From: Escherichia sp. E4742 | Lineage (GTDB): Bacteria; Pseudomonadota; Gammaproteobacteria; Enterobacterales; Enterobacteriaceae | DNA: 64,000 bases | Direction of reading: 5' to 3' | Assembly (NCBI RefSeq): GCF_005843885.1 | Contig: NZ_CP040443.1 | Coordinates: forward strand, 3,286,001 to 3,350,000 | Shown here: positions 28,518-38,580 of the stretch, in pieces | Layout of the letters: each line of letters starts with the position of its first letter | Position numbering within the stretch: the first letter of the stretch is position 1 | Position numbers and translations under genes: made by a program | Notes under the pieces: model-generated | Database searches by the model: none | Told to the model about the DNA's origin: nothing | What the model saw: the letters and a program-made list of their open reading frames with translations, nothing else

Positions 28518-29237
28518 GTGAATGTAAATTTCTTTGTTACCTGTATCGGTGATGCACTGAAATCAAGGATGGCACGAGACTCCGTGCTGCTCCTGGAAAA
28601 ACTCGGCTGTCGCGTAAATTTTCCTGAGAAACAGGGATGCTGCGGTCAGCCTGCGATCAATAGTGGTTATATCAAAGAAGCGATCCCAGGAATGAAAAAT
28701 CTGATCGCTGCACTTGAAGATAACGACGATCCCATTATTTCTCCCGCCGGTTCCTGCACTTACGCCGTAAAAAGTTACCCAACATATCTGGCTGACGAAC
28801 CAGAATGGGCATCACGTGCAGAAAAGGTCGCCGCGCGTATGCAGGATCTCACTTCTTTTATTGTCAATACATTAGGGGTCGTCGATGTAGGCGCCAGCTT
28901 GCAAGGGAGGGCGGTATATCATCCATCCTGTAGTCTGGCCCGTAAGCTGGGTGTGAAGGATGAACCACTTACGCTGCTAAAAAATGTACGTGGACTGGAG
29001 CTGTTGTCCTTTGCCGAACAGGATACTTGCTGCGGGTTTGGCGGTACGTTCTCGGTCAAAATGGCCGAAATTTCCGGCGAGATGGTGAAAGAAAAGGTTT
29101 CACACCTGATGGAGGTCTGTCCTGAGTATTTAATTGGTGCCGACATTAGTTGCTTGCTGAACATAAGTGGGCGATTACAACGGGAAGGGCAGAAAGTCAA
29201 AGTGATGCATATTGCTGAAGTGCTGATGAGCCGCTGA
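28518..29237 (+). CDS. ykgE: YkgE, LutA-type lactate-utilisation subunit
   Basis: 239 residues from the GTG at 28518 (MNVNFFVTC), the known start. Two cysteine-rich CCG domains are visible: CCGQPA near residue 42 and CCGFGG near residue 172, as in LutA/GlpC/HdrD-type iron-sulfur electron carriers. With YkgF and YkgG it forms a LutABC-like L-lactate oxidation complex. ykgF starts 10 bases after the stop. No lactate permease gene lies beside the operon. Confidence 0.93.
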   Translation: MNVNFFVTCIGDALKSRMARDSVLLLEKLGCRVNFPEKQGCCGQPAINSGYIKEAIPGMKNLIAALEDNDDPIISPAGSCTYAVKSYPTYLADEPEWASRAEKVAARMQDLTSFIVNTLGVVDVGASLQGRAVYHPSCSLARKLGVKDEPLTLLKNVRGLELLSFAEQDTCCGFGGTFSVKMAEISGEMVKEKVSHLMEVCPEYLIGADISCLLNISGRLQREGQKVKVMHIAEVLMSR

Positions 29238-29247
29238 GGGTATAAAG

Positions 29248-30675
29248 ATGTCGATCAAAACCAGTAATACAGAATTCAAGACACGCATCCGTCAGCAAAT
29301 TGAAGATCCGATCATGCGCAAAGCGGTGGCAAACGCGCAGCAGCGTATTGGGGCAAATCGGCAAAAAATGGTCGATGAATTAGGTCACTGGGAGGAGTGG
29401 CGCGATCGTGCCAGCCAGATACGTGATCATGTTCTGAGTAATCTCGACGCTTATCTGTACCAGCTCTCCGAAAAAGTGACGCAAAACGGCGGTCACGTCT
29501 GGTTTGCAAAAACCAAAGAAGACTCTACCCGCTACATTTTACAGGTCGCCCAACGCAAAAATGCTCGGAAGGTGGTGAAATCTAAATCGATGGTGACCGA
29601 AGAGATTGGCGTCAATCATGTGTTGCAGGATGCTGGCATTCAGGTGATTGAAACCGATCTGGGTGAATACATTCTTCAGTTGGATCAAGATCCGCCATCT
29701 CATGTTGTGGTCCCGGCTATCCATAAAGATCGCCACCAGATCCGCCGGGTGCTACACGAACGTCTGGGCTATGATGGCCCGGAGACGCCTGAAGCGATGA
29801 CCTTATTCATTCGTCAAAAGATCCGTGAAGATTTCCTCAGTGCCGAAATCGGTATAACCGGTTGTAATTTCGCGGTAGCAGAAACCGGTTCGGTATGCCT
29901 GGTGACCAATGAAGGTAATGCGCGAATGTGTACCACGCTACCTAAAACGCATATTGCGGTGATGGGGATGGAGCGTATTGCCCCCACGTTTGCCGAGGTT
30001 GATGTATTGATCACCATGCTGGCGCGTAGTGCCGTTGGCGCACGTTTGACGGGATACAACACCTGGCTGACAGGGCCGCGCGAAGCGGGGCATGTGGACG
30101 GGCCTGAAGAGTTTCATCTGGTTATTGTTGATAACGGGCGTTCTGAGGTGCTGGCCTCTGAATTTCGGGATGTGCTGCGCTGTATTCGCTGCGGAGCCTG
30201 TATGAATACTTGTCCGGCATATCGCCACATTGGAGGTCACGGATACGGCTCAATTTACCCAGGGCCAATCGGCGCGGTGATTTCTCCGCTACTTGGCGGC
30301 TATAAAGATTTTAAAGATTTACCCTATGCCTGCTCTTTATGCACGGCCTGTGACAGCGTGTGTCCGGTGCGTATTCCTCTGTCAAAACTGATTTTGCGTC
30401 ATCGTCGGGTGATGGCTGAAAAAGGGATCACCGCAAAAGCAGAGCAACGGGCGATCAAAATGTTCGCTTATGCCAATAGCCATCCGGGATTGTGGAAAGT
30501 CGGGATGATGGCAGGCGCTCATGCGGCAAGCTGGTTTATCAGTGGTGGCAAAACACCACTCAGGATCGGTGCGATTAGCGACTGGATGGAAGCCCGCGAT
30601 CTTCCTGAAGCTGACGGCGAGAGTTTCCGTAGTTGGTTTAAGAAACATCAGGCGCAGGAGAAAAAAAATGGATAA
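29248..30675 (+). CDS. ykgF: YkgF, LutB-type iron-sulfur oxidoreductase
   Basis: 475 residues. An N-terminal LUD domain (about 70-295) includes the GITGCNFAVAETGS region. It is followed by two [4Fe-4S] motifs, CIRCGACMNTCP near 312-323 and CSLCTACDSVCP near 360-371, then a helical C-terminus. It is the predicted electron-transfer core of the LutABC lactate-oxidation system. It overlaps the start of ykgG by eight bases. Confidence 0.94.
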   Translation: MSIKTSNTEFKTRIRQQIEDPIMRKAVANAQQRIGANRQKMVDELGHWEEWRDRASQIRDHVLSNLDAYLYQLSEKVTQNGGHVWFAKTKEDSTRYILQVAQRKNARKVVKSKSMVTEEIGVNHVLQDAGIQVIETDLGEYILQLDQDPPSHVVVPAIHKDRHQIRRVLHERLGYDGPETPEAMTLFIRQKIREDFLSAEIGITGCNFAVAETGSVCLVTNEGNARMCTTLPKTHIAVMGMERIAPTFAEVDVLITMLARSAVGARLTGYNTWLTGPREAGHVDGPEEFHLVIVDNGRSEVLASEFRDVLRCIRCGACMNTCPAYRHIGGHGYGSIYPGPIGAVISPLLGGYKDFKDLPYACSLCTACDSVCPVRIPLSKLILRHRRVMAEKGITAKAEQRAIKMFAYANSHPGLWKVGMMAGAHAASWFISGGKTPLRIGAISDWMEARDLPEADGESFRSWFKKHQAQEKKNG

Positions 30676-31363
30676 TCGAAGCGAATTCTTGCAAAACGTT
30701 GCTCAGGCACTGGGCCGCCCGCTGCGACTCGAACCGCAAACGGAAGATGTGCCGCTTAACAACTATGCTAACGAGCGTCTTACTGAACTTAACCAGCAAC
30801 AGCGCTGTGACGCGTTTATCCAGTTTGCCAGTGATGTCATGTTGACGCGTTGTGAACTGACCAGCGAGGCGCAGGCCGCAGAAGCTGCATTACGCCTGTG
30901 TAAAGAGCTGGGAGAGCAGTCAGTTGTGATTAGCGGTGACTCGCGACTGGAAGAATTGGGGATCAGTGAGCGTTTACAACAGGAATGCAATGCCGCCGTG
31001 TGGGACCCGCTGAAAGGTGCCGAGAATATCTCGCAGGCAGAGCAGGCTAAAGTTGGCGTAGTGTATGCTGAATATGGCTTAACAGAATCGGGAGGCGTGG
31101 TGCTTTTTTCCGCTGCTGAGCGTGGGCGCTCGTTGAGTTTGCTCCCTGAGTCCTCAATTTTTATCCTGCGCAAAAGCACCATCCTGCCACGTGTGGCGCA
31201 ACTCGCAGAAAAATTGCATCAGAAAGCGCTGTCTGGTGAGCGTATGCCGTCCTGCATTAACATCATTAGCGGTCCTAGTTCAACGGCGGATATTGAGCTT
31301 ATCAAAGTCGTCGGGGTTCATGGCCCGGTGAAAGCGGTGTACCTGATTATTGAGGATTGCTGA
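30668..31363 (+). CDS. ykgG: YkgG, LutC-type LUD domain protein
   Basis: 231 residues from the ATG at 30668 (MDNRSEFLQN), which sits in an A-rich stretch at the end of ykgF. It is a LUD (LutC/YkgG) domain protein with the conserved YGLTESGGVVL and ISGPSSTADIEL motifs. It is the third member of the lactate-utilisation complex; its precise role in lactate oxidation is not fully defined. Translational coupling to ykgF is likely. Confidence 0.93.
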   Translation: MDNRSEFLQNVAQALGRPLRLEPQTEDVPLNNYANERLTELNQQQRCDAFIQFASDVMLTRCELTSEAQAAEAALRLCKELGEQSVVISGDSRLEELGISERLQQECNAAVWDPLKGAENISQAEQAKVGVVYAEYGLTESGGVVLFSAAERGRSLSLLPESSIFILRKSTILPRVAQLAEKLHQKALSGERMPSCINIISGPSSTADIELIKVVGVHGPVKAVYLIIEDC

Positions 31364-31375
31364 GAGGGAGTAGCA

Positions 31376-31435
31376 TGAGAGTTACCTCACGTTTTTATAG
31401 TAGGATTCGGTCCCATATCAATACGGTAACTCTCA
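31376..31435. repeat. 11-bp perfect inverted repeat after ykgG
   Basis: TGAGAGTTACC (31376-31386) and GGTAACTCTCA (31425-31435) flank a 38-base spacer, 12 bases after the ykgG stop. It could be an mRNA end structure or the terminal repeats of a small mobile remnant. Confidence 0.5.
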
Positions 31436-31477
31436 ACCTTGCAAGGCCTACAGTCAAATCAAGTCGCGACTGAATTT

Positions 31478-31775
31478 TTAGCTCTCAGCGGCATTCCATT
31501 CGCCACAAAATACGCAGCCGTGCTTCTCGCCAATCATAATTGATGCATCTACCATGCGCAGGCCTTCCAGTTCGTATACGGCCCGCCGTCTCGTCGTAGT
31601 CTGTTTTGCACGCATCGCACGGGGGAAAGGCGGTTTCGGTGTAATTACGCACAAGCTCGTTGAGCTGTTCATCGGTCTGACAATCGACTCACAGGGAATA
31701 GTGTGATGTTCCAGGACGTGCATAAAACTGCGCCATGTCTGCATATGGTACGGGAATCATTGACCCACTGTAGAA
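31478..31775 (-). pseudogene. Frameshifted remnant with CxxC pairs, unrecognised
   Basis: On the minus strand a coding-like reading (QLNELVRNYTETAFPPCDACK) occupies one frame, and a second (LRMVDASIMIGEKHGCVFC, then GEWNAAES) continues in another frame about 60 bases on. Joined by one frameshift, they would give a short protein with CxxC and CxxC pairs, suggesting a small zinc-binding, perhaps phage-derived, protein. An in-frame stop lies upstream as well. I do not recognise the family. Confidence 0.35.
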
Positions 31776-32285
31776 TTTTATGCATATATTATATATAGTT
31801 GTAACTTCATTTCTTGTAATTCCTCTTAGTCACTTGCAAATCTTATATTCTATTAATTAACGATTTTATATGAATGAAAGCTGAATGGATTCAGTCTTAT
31901 GCGCATATATATTTATTAATAAGACAATTCTTATAATTAAATACCTAATAAGAGTTATCGCTTTCGTTGGTTATATATTATGGGGGTGATGCCTGCTTCT
32001 TGTTTATATTTTGAGTTGATTTGAGCTCTTAGATACATATAATGCGCATATGTTCGAGACTGGGGGGTAATGTAAGGATTAAGTTAATATTGTTAATTTG
32101 AAATAGGTGTCCGGTAGTAAGTTAATCTATTATTACTCTCTGAACTGCATACCCAGGTATGTGGTTATCAATGTTATGCGATTTTTTTGAATTTATATAT
32201 GCCATGAGCAGCAACCGGGATGGCATTTTATACGTTGCTGTTTATGCAATCTTGGTTTTATTTGGATGTATTGCTGGAGATTGTG
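31776..32285. other. AT-rich region upstream of the autotransporter gene
   Basis: About 510 strongly AT-rich bases with no convincing gene. Such composition upstream of surface-protein genes often means H-NS silencing, which is an inference here. Confidence 0.5.
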
Positions 32286-35200
32286 ATGAATAAAATATAT
32301 CGGCTAAAGTGGAACAGGTCCCGTAACTGTTGGAGCGTCTGCTCTGAACTGGGAAGCAAAATAAAAGGAAAAAAGTCCCGGGCTGTTTTAATTAGCGCGA
32401 TAAGTTTATATTCATCTCTGGCACTGTCTAAAGATGTTGCTGTAAGTGAAGATTACACAGCTGTATTCGGTAAAGATAACCAGACTATTGATTACCGTAT
32501 TTCAGTGACCGACAATGCCAATCTGGTAATCGATGCGACAGACTCTTCTCGTCCACGTCTGACTCTCGCTTCTGGTGGTGGGCTGGATATCACCGGAGGG
32601 AAGGTGCATATCAATGGCTCGCTTAACTTTTTGTTAAAAGGGACGGGGTTTCTGAACGTCGCCAATGCCGGCAGTGAGTTATATGCTGATGATTTATATG
32701 AATCTTACTCTAATATTACCCACGATAGAGGCTATTTTAACGTCTCCAACGGCGGCAAAATCCATGTTAAGGGCACCAGCCGTCTGACCTATTTGCAGGG
32801 AAATGTTAGTGGTGAAGGTAGCCAGGTAAATTCCAAAACCTTCTTTATGGGCGTTTACGGCAGTTACGGTGGTAATCAGTACCTGTCAGTTAATAACGGC
32901 GGTGAAGTTAATGCCAGTGAAAAAATTAGCCTGGGCTATTATGATCAAGTCTCCGATACAACACTTGCTGTTTCAGAAGGTGGTAAAATTTCAGCACCGA
33001 CTATTAGTTTAAGCACCAACTCTGAGTTGGCGTTAGGTGCACAGCAAGGGAATGAGGCGAAGGCTGCAGGGATTATTGATGCCGAAAAAATTGAGTTTGT
33101 GTGGGCAAAGACATCCGAGAAGAAAATCACCTTAAACCACACGGATAAAAATGCGACTATTTCCGCGGATATTGTCAGTGGCAGCGAGGGCCTGGGTTAC
33201 ATCAATGCGCTCAATGGCACGACTTACTTAACCGGTGATAACTCTGCCTTTAGCGGCAAAGTAACGATTGAGAAAAATGGGGCGTTGGGGATCACCCAAA
33301 ATATAGGCACTGCAGATATCACCAACCGCGGGAAATTACACCTGAAGGCTGACGATAGCATGACCTTTGCCAATAAGATTTCCGGCAACGGTACAATAAG
33401 TATCGACAGTGGGACGGTGGAGTTGACCGGCAATAACTATGCCTTCAGCGGATATATTGATGTTGCTTCCGATGCTGTCGCGGTTATTTCTGAAGAAAAA
33501 AACATTGGCAACGCGGATCTGGATGTTGATGGCAAACTGCAAATTAATGCCAACAAAGATTGGGTATTTGATAACGATCTTGAAGGTAAAGGCATTGTTG
33601 AAATAAACATGGGGAATCACGAATTCTCCTTCGATGATTTTGCTTATACAGACTGGTTCCAGGGTTCACTGGCGTTCCAGAACACGACATTTAACCTGGA
33701 AAAGAATGCGGAGTTTCTGCAGAAAGGCGGGATCACTGCGGGTCAGGGAAGCCTGGTAACAGTGGGTAAGGGCGCTCACTCCATTAGCACTTTGGGATTC
33801 TCCGGCGGAACGGTTGATTTTGGTGCCCTGGCAGCAGGTGCACAGATGACAGAAGGGACAGTCAACGTTAGTAAAACGCTGGATTTGCGCGGCGAGGGTG
33901 TGATTCAGGTTTCAGACAGTGACGTTGTCCGCTCAGTATCTCGTGATATTGACTCTGCGTTATCGCTCACTGAAGTTGATGATGGTAACAGCGCCATTAA
34001 GCTGGTTGATGCGCAAGGTGCGGAAGTTCTGGGCGATGCTGGCAATCTGCAATTGCAGGATAAAAATGGGCAAATCCTCTCCAGCAGCGCCCAACGTGAT
34101 ATTCAACAGAATGGACAAACAGCGGCCGTCGGCACTTACGACTATCGTCTGACGAGTGGGGTAAACAATGATGGCCTGTATATCGGCTATGGCCTGACGC
34201 AGCTTGATTTGCAGGCTACCGACAGTGATGCTCTGGTGCTGAGTGCAAACGGTAAAAGCGAGAATGCCGCCGATCTCAGCGCAAAGATTACCGGCAATGG
34301 TGACCTGGCATTCAGCAGCCAGAAAGGTCAGACCGTATCGCTTTCTAACAAAGACAACGACTATACCGGTATTACCGATCTGCGCAGCGGGACGCTCTTG
34401 TTGAATAACGATAACGTGTTGGGTAATACCCAGGAACTGCGTCTGGCGGCAGAGACTGAACTGGATATGAATGGTCACAGCCAGACCGTGGGTACGCTCA
34501 ATGGCGGCGCCGATTCGCTGCTGAACTTAAACGGCGGCAGTCTGACTCTTGCCAACGGGGGGACTTCAGCAGGTTCGTTAACGGGGAACGGGGAGCTGAA
34601 TATTCAGAGCGGCACGCTGGAAGTCGCGGGCGATAACAGCAACCTGACGGCTAATATGAATATTGCCAGCTCGGCTAAAGTGCTGGTAAGTCATGCACAG
34701 GGATTGGGTGGCGCAAACGTTGAGAACAACGGTACCCTGGTGTTGAATAATAGCGCTGAAAAAAGAGCGGCTGTGCCTGTGAATTACACCCTGGGCGGCA
34801 ACCTGACTAACAACGGTACGCTGATGACCGGAGAGTCTGGACAGCAAGCGGGCAACGCGTTAGTGGTGAAGGGGAACTACCATGGTGATAACGGCCGACT
34901 GGTGATGAATACGGCACTGAATGGCGATGATTCAGTGACGGATAAACTGGTTGTTGAGGGCGATACCAGCGGCACGACCTCCGTTACGGTGAATAACGCT
35001 GGTGGTACAGGCGCTAAAACGCTTAACGGCATTGAACTTATCCATGTTGATGGTAAGTCTGAGGGGGAATTTGTTCAGGCGGGACGTATCGTTGCGGGCG
35101 CATATGACTACACTCTCGCGCGTGGTAAGGGGGCAAACAGTGGTAACTGGTATCTGACCAGTGGTGGTGATTCAGCTGAACCGCAACCGGAGCCAGAGCC

Positions 35201-36287
35201 GATGCCGAATCCGGAGCCAAACCCGAATCCGGAGCCAAACCCGAATCCAGAGCCGACCCCTAACCCGACACCTACGCCGGGTCCGGATCTGAATGTGGAT
35301 AATGACCTGCGACCGGAGGCGGGTAGCTACATCGCGAACCTTGCAGCAGCGAATACCATGTTCACCACGCGTCTGCATGAGCGTCTGGGTAATACGGACT
35401 ATACCGACATGGTGACGGGTGAGCAGAAACAAACCACTATGTGGATGCGCCATGAAGGTGGTCATAATAAATGGCGCGATGGCAGCGGCCAGCTGAAAAC
35501 CCAAAGCAATCGCTATGTTCTGCAACTGGGAGGCGATATCGCGCAGTGGGGCCAAAACGGCAGCGACCGCTGGCATGTTGGGGTCATGGCGGGATATGGC
35601 AACAGCGACAGCAAAACCATTTCCTCGCGAACCGGTTATCGTGCAAAAGCGAGTGTGAACGGATATAGCACCGGCCTGTATGCCACCTGGTATGCCGATG
35701 ACGAATCGCATAATGGCGCGTATCTCGACAGTTGGGCGCAGTACAGCTGGTTTGATAACACAGTGAAAGGTGATGATTTACAAAGTGAATCCTATAAATC
35801 AAAAGGATTTACCGCTTCACTGGAAGCTGGATACAAACACAAATTAGCTGAATTTAATGGCAGCCAGGGAACGCGTAATGAATGGTATGTTCAGCCACAA
35901 GCTCAGGTTACCTGGATGGGTGTCAAAGCCGATAAGCACCGCGAAAGCAACGGTACTCTTGTTGATAGCAGCGGTGATGGCAACATTCAAACACGACTTG
36001 GCGTAAAAACCTGGCTGAAGAGCCATCATAAAATGGATGACGGTAAATCCCGCGAGTTCCAGCCGTTTGTAGAAGTGAACTGGCTGCATAACAGTAAGGA
36101 TTTCAGTACCAGCATGGATGGCGTGTCAGTCACTCAGGATGGAGCCCGAAATATTGCCGAGATAAAAACGGGTGTGGAAGGACAGCTAAATGCCAACCTG
36201 AATGTCTGGGGAAATGTGGGCGTTCAGGTTGCTGATAAGGGATATAATGACACCTCAGCAATGATTGGCGTTAAGTGGCAATTCTGA
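32286..36287 (+). CDS. ehaA: EhaA-type autotransporter adhesin (AIDA-I class)
   Basis: 1333 residues from ATG 32286, with GGAG seven bases upstream; an in-frame ATG at 32220 would add 22 residues before the typical start. It begins with an extended signal peptide region (MNKIYRLKWNRSRNCWS..). A long beta-helical passenger of glycine/asparagine-rich repeats follows, then an autochaperone-like stretch (GRIVAGAYDYTL), a proline-rich linker of PEPNPN-type repeats (about 962-1000), and a C-terminal beta-barrel ending in KWQF. The position beside yahA, length and start fit EhaA of Shiga-toxigenic E. coli, which promotes aggregation and biofilm. K-12 lacks it. Confidence 0.85.
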   Translation: MNKIYRLKWNRSRNCWSVCSELGSKIKGKKSRAVLISAISLYSSLALSKDVAVSEDYTAVFGKDNQTIDYRISVTDNANLVIDATDSSRPRLTLASGGGLDITGGKVHINGSLNFLLKGTGFLNVANAGSELYADDLYESYSNITHDRGYFNVSNGGKIHVKGTSRLTYLQGNVSGEGSQVNSKTFFMGVYGSYGGNQYLSVNNGGEVNASEKISLGYYDQVSDTTLAVSEGGKISAPTISLSTNSELALGAQQGNEAKAAGIIDAEKIEFVWAKTSEKKITLNHTDKNATISADIVSGSEGLGYINALNGTTYLTGDNSAFSGKVTIEKNGALGITQNIGTADITNRGKLHLKADDSMTFANKISGNGTISIDSGTVELTGNNYAFSGYIDVASDAVAVISEEKNIGNADLDVDGKLQINANKDWVFDNDLEGKGIVEINMGNHEFSFDDFAYTDWFQGSLAFQNTTFNLEKNAEFLQKGGITAGQGSLVTVGKGAHSISTLGFSGGTVDFGALAAGAQMTEGTVNVSKTLDLRGEGVIQVSDSDVVRSVSRDIDSALSLTEVDDGNSAIKLVDAQGAEVLGDAGNLQLQDKNGQILSSSAQRDIQQNGQTAAVGTYDYRLTSGVNNDGLYIGYGLTQLDLQATDSDALVLSANGKSENAADLSAKITGNGDLAFSSQKGQTVSLSNKDNDYTGITDLRSGTLLLNNDNVLGNTQELRLAAETELDMNGHSQTVGTLNGGADSLLNLNGGSLTLANGGTSAGSLTGNGELNIQSGTLEVAGDNSNLTANMNIASSAKVLVSHAQGLGGANVENNGTLVLNNSAEKRAAVPVNYTLGGNLTNNGTLMTGESGQQAGNALVVKGNYHGDNGRLVMNTALNGDDSVTDKLVVEGDTSGTTSVTVNNAGGTGAKTLNGIELIHVDGKSEGEFVQAGRIVAGAYDYTLARGKGANSGNWYLTSGGDSAEPQPEPEPMPNPEPNPNPEPNPNPEPTPNPTPTPGPDLNVDNDLRPEAGSYIANLAAANTMFTTRLHERLGNTDYTDMVTGEQKQTTMWMRHEGGHNKWRDGSGQLKTQSNRYVLQLGGDIAQWGQNGSDRWHVGVMAGYGNSDSKTISSRTGYRAKASVNGYSTGLYATWYADDESHNGAYLDSWAQYSWFDNTVKGDDLQSESYKSKGFTASLEAGYKHKLAEFNGSQGTRNEWYVQPQAQVTWMGVKADKHRESNGTLVDSSGDGNIQTRLGVKTWLKSHHKMDDGKSREFQPFVEVNWLHNSKDFSTSMDGVSVTQDGARNIAEIKTGVEGQLNANLNVWGNVGVQVADKGYNDTSAMIGVKWQF

Positions 36288-36307
36288 TCTGAATAATAAG
36301 TAAAAGG

Positions 36308-36339
36308 AGAGAGCCGAATGGGTACCAATTCGGCTCTCT
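36308..36339 (+). terminator. Terminator after the EhaA-type gene
   Basis: AGAGAGCCGAAT (36308-36319) pairs with ATTCGGCTCTCT (36328-36339), followed by GTGTCATTTTC. The 12-bp perfect stem lies 20 bases after the stop codon. Confidence 0.85.
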
Positions 36340-36426
36340 GTGTCATTTTCTTGCAGCCAGCTTTTCCTGCCAGAGTGAAGACAAGCAGATTAAGCTGGCG
36401 CACAAGATTTAATCAAGGTGTGTTAA

Positions 36427-37515
36427 ATGGCTTCGCATGATTTGAGTGTTTTTTTGGAAGAGTTCGGCGCAACGGTGAATTTGACGTTGCCTGGTATTGT
36501 GTCCGAAAAAGAACGGCTTTTACTCAAGCTGCTAATGGAGGGGATGTCGGTTACAGAAATCTCACAGTACAGAAATCGCAGTGCAAAGACAATTTCACAT
36601 CAAAAGAAGCAGTTGTATGAGAAATTAGGCATCCAGAGTGATATTACCTTCTGGCGGGATATCTTTTTTCAGTATCACCCGCAGGTAACCACCGCCACGG
36701 GAAATAAAAATAAAATTTATCTTCCTGACAACCGTTGTCACCATATTGTCACACCTGAAGCCATCAGTCTGGCGCTGGAAAACCATGAATTCAAACCATG
36801 GATCCAACCGGTATTTTGTGCTCAGACAGGAGTACTGACAGGTTGTGAAGTGCTTGTTCGCTGGGAACATCCGCAAACGGGAATCATCCCGCCGGATCAA
36901 TTTATTCCTCTGGCGGAGTCATCTGGTCTTATTGTCATAATGACCCGCCAGTTGATGAAACAGACTGCGGATATTCTGATGCCGGTAAAACATTTGCTGC
37001 CGGACAACTTCCATATTGGTATCAACGTCTCGGCGGGCTGTTTTTTGGCTGCGGGATTTGAAAAAGAGTGTCTGAACCTGGTTAAGAAATTAGGTAACGA
37101 TAAAATCAAGCTGGTTCTTGAGCTGACGGAACGTAACCCCATTCCGGTAACGCCAGAAGCCAGAGCGATATTTGATAGCCTTCATCAGCACAATATTACC
37201 TTTGCGCTGGATGACTTTGGTACGGGTTATGCGACCTATCGTTACTTGCAGGCGTTCCCGGTCGATTTTATTAAGATCGATAAGTCATTTGTGCAAATGG
37301 CGAGCGTGGACGAAATCTCCGGTCATATTGTCGACAACATTGTCGAACTGGCGCGTAAGCCTGGTCTGAGTATCGTAGCGGAAGGGGTAGAAACCCAAGA
37401 GCAGGCGGATTTAATGATCGGTAAAGGCGTTCACTTTTTGCAGGGCTATTTGTACTCCCCGCCAGTTCCGGGTAATAAATTTATCTCTGAATGGGTAATG
37501 AAAGCAGGTGGTTGA
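36427..37515 (+). CDS. yahA: YahA, cyclic-di-GMP phosphodiesterase with LuxR-type HTH
   Basis: 362 residues. An N-terminal LuxR/GerE HTH (about 28-75, VTEISQYRNRSAKTISHQKKQL) precedes an EAL domain (about 100-355). EAL landmarks are the EVLVRW form of the signature, ELTERNP, DDFGTGY, IKIDKSF and AEGVET, so the metal and substrate ligands look complete. YahA of K-12 is an active c-di-GMP phosphodiesterase. Residues 1-20 and the linker near 78-95 differ noticeably from the K-12 protein as I remember it, while the EAL domain is almost identical. Confidence 0.95.
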   Translation: MASHDLSVFLEEFGATVNLTLPGIVSEKERLLLKLLMEGMSVTEISQYRNRSAKTISHQKKQLYEKLGIQSDITFWRDIFFQYHPQVTTATGNKNKIYLPDNRCHHIVTPEAISLALENHEFKPWIQPVFCAQTGVLTGCEVLVRWEHPQTGIIPPDQFIPLAESSGLIVIMTRQLMKQTADILMPVKHLLPDNFHIGINVSAGCFLAAGFEKECLNLVKKLGNDKIKLVLELTERNPIPVTPEARAIFDSLHQHNITFALDDFGTGYATYRYLQAFPVDFIKIDKSFVQMASVDEISGHIVDNIVELARKPGLSIVAEGVETQEQADLMIGKGVHFLQGYLYSPPVPGNKFISEWVMKAGG

Positions 37516-37556
37516 TGTAAACCGCTATTCACAGCGCATCGGGAGGTTGGCAGCGA

Positions 37557-38489
37557 TTAATTCTCCCGATGCAGTAAATCCTGATAAATCTCCGTTAATA
37601 TCCCTTTAGGCGTAAATTGTTTTTTAACCCACTGCGTCACCTGACCGGTGGCAGAGTGCTGGGTTGCGAGTAACATGCGTGAATCCTGGCGCGGATTATG
37701 AATTTGTCGGGTAACCAGCAGGGATTGCGCCATTGCCTCACGGACCATGTAATCCGGCAAAAAACCAATCCCTTCACCTAAAATCTGGCACTGACATTTG
37801 GTGTTAAAATCTGGCACCAGAATCGACTCCTGCCCATGCAGCAACCAGCCCACCTTTTTATTAATCGTATGCGCGGTGTCTTCCACCATGATATTGGGGT
37901 AGAGACGTAGCTGACTTTCAGCGATTGGCTCCGGCACAAAGGCTAACGGGTGATTCGGGGCGATAGCAAAAGCCCAGCGAATCGCACCAATCTCCGTGTA
38001 ATCAATACCGCCACCGTCCAGCAGTGTGTCGGGGGCGCCAATAGCGATGTTCGCCTGATTATTAATAATCGCATCCCAGACACCGTTATACACTTCGGTG
38101 GTGACGGTAATCTGGCAGGTTGGAAATTGCTTTTTCAGCACCTGCAATAAGCGCGCGGTGTGTTTGGGCGTATAAAGCAGCTGATTAATACAAATGCGCA
38201 CACGTGCTTCTATGCCCTGCGAAATAGTATCGATGCTACGTTTGATGGCATAAAAATCATTCAGCAGGTCGGTAGCTTTGCGGAAAAAATAACGCCCGGA
38301 CTCCGTTAACTCAATGCTGCGGGTACTGCGAGTGAACAGCACCACATCCAGCCCCGTCTCCATACGCTTGATGGTGTAGCTAATGGCGGAAGTGGTTAAA
38401 CCCAACTCTTCTGCCGCTTTACTGAAGCTGCCAAAACGCGCAGCGGTAGTAAATGCCAACAGATTCTCTTCGGTAAAAATTGAGTTCAT
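37557..38489 (-). CDS. yahB: YahB, LysR-family transcriptional regulator
   Basis: 310 residues with an N-terminal winged HTH (SFSKAAEELGLTTSAISYTIKR, about 20-41) and an LysR effector domain. It converges on yahA. Upstream on the same strand lies yahC, and the yahDEFG-IJ genes run divergently beyond it. Its effector and targets are not established; a role in controlling the yah cluster is plausible by position only. Confidence 0.92.
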   Translation of the reverse strand: MNSIFTEENLLAFTTAARFGSFSKAAEELGLTTSAISYTIKRMETGLDVVLFTRSTRSIELTESGRYFFRKATDLLNDFYAIKRSIDTISQGIEARVRICINQLLYTPKHTARLLQVLKKQFPTCQITVTTEVYNGVWDAIINNQANIAIGAPDTLLDGGGIDYTEIGAIRWAFAIAPNHPLAFVPEPIAESQLRLYPNIMVEDTAHTINKKVGWLLHGQESILVPDFNTKCQCQILGEGIGFLPDYMVREAMAQSLLVTRQIHNPRQDSRMLLATQHSATGQVTQWVKKQFTPKGILTEIYQDLLHREN

Positions 38490-38580
38490 TAAACCATTCC
38501 CGCCATTATCTAATATGAATTTCTCCAGCTATGACTGTAGAGGTATCGGTTAAAGATAGATAATCATTTTTGAATAACTT

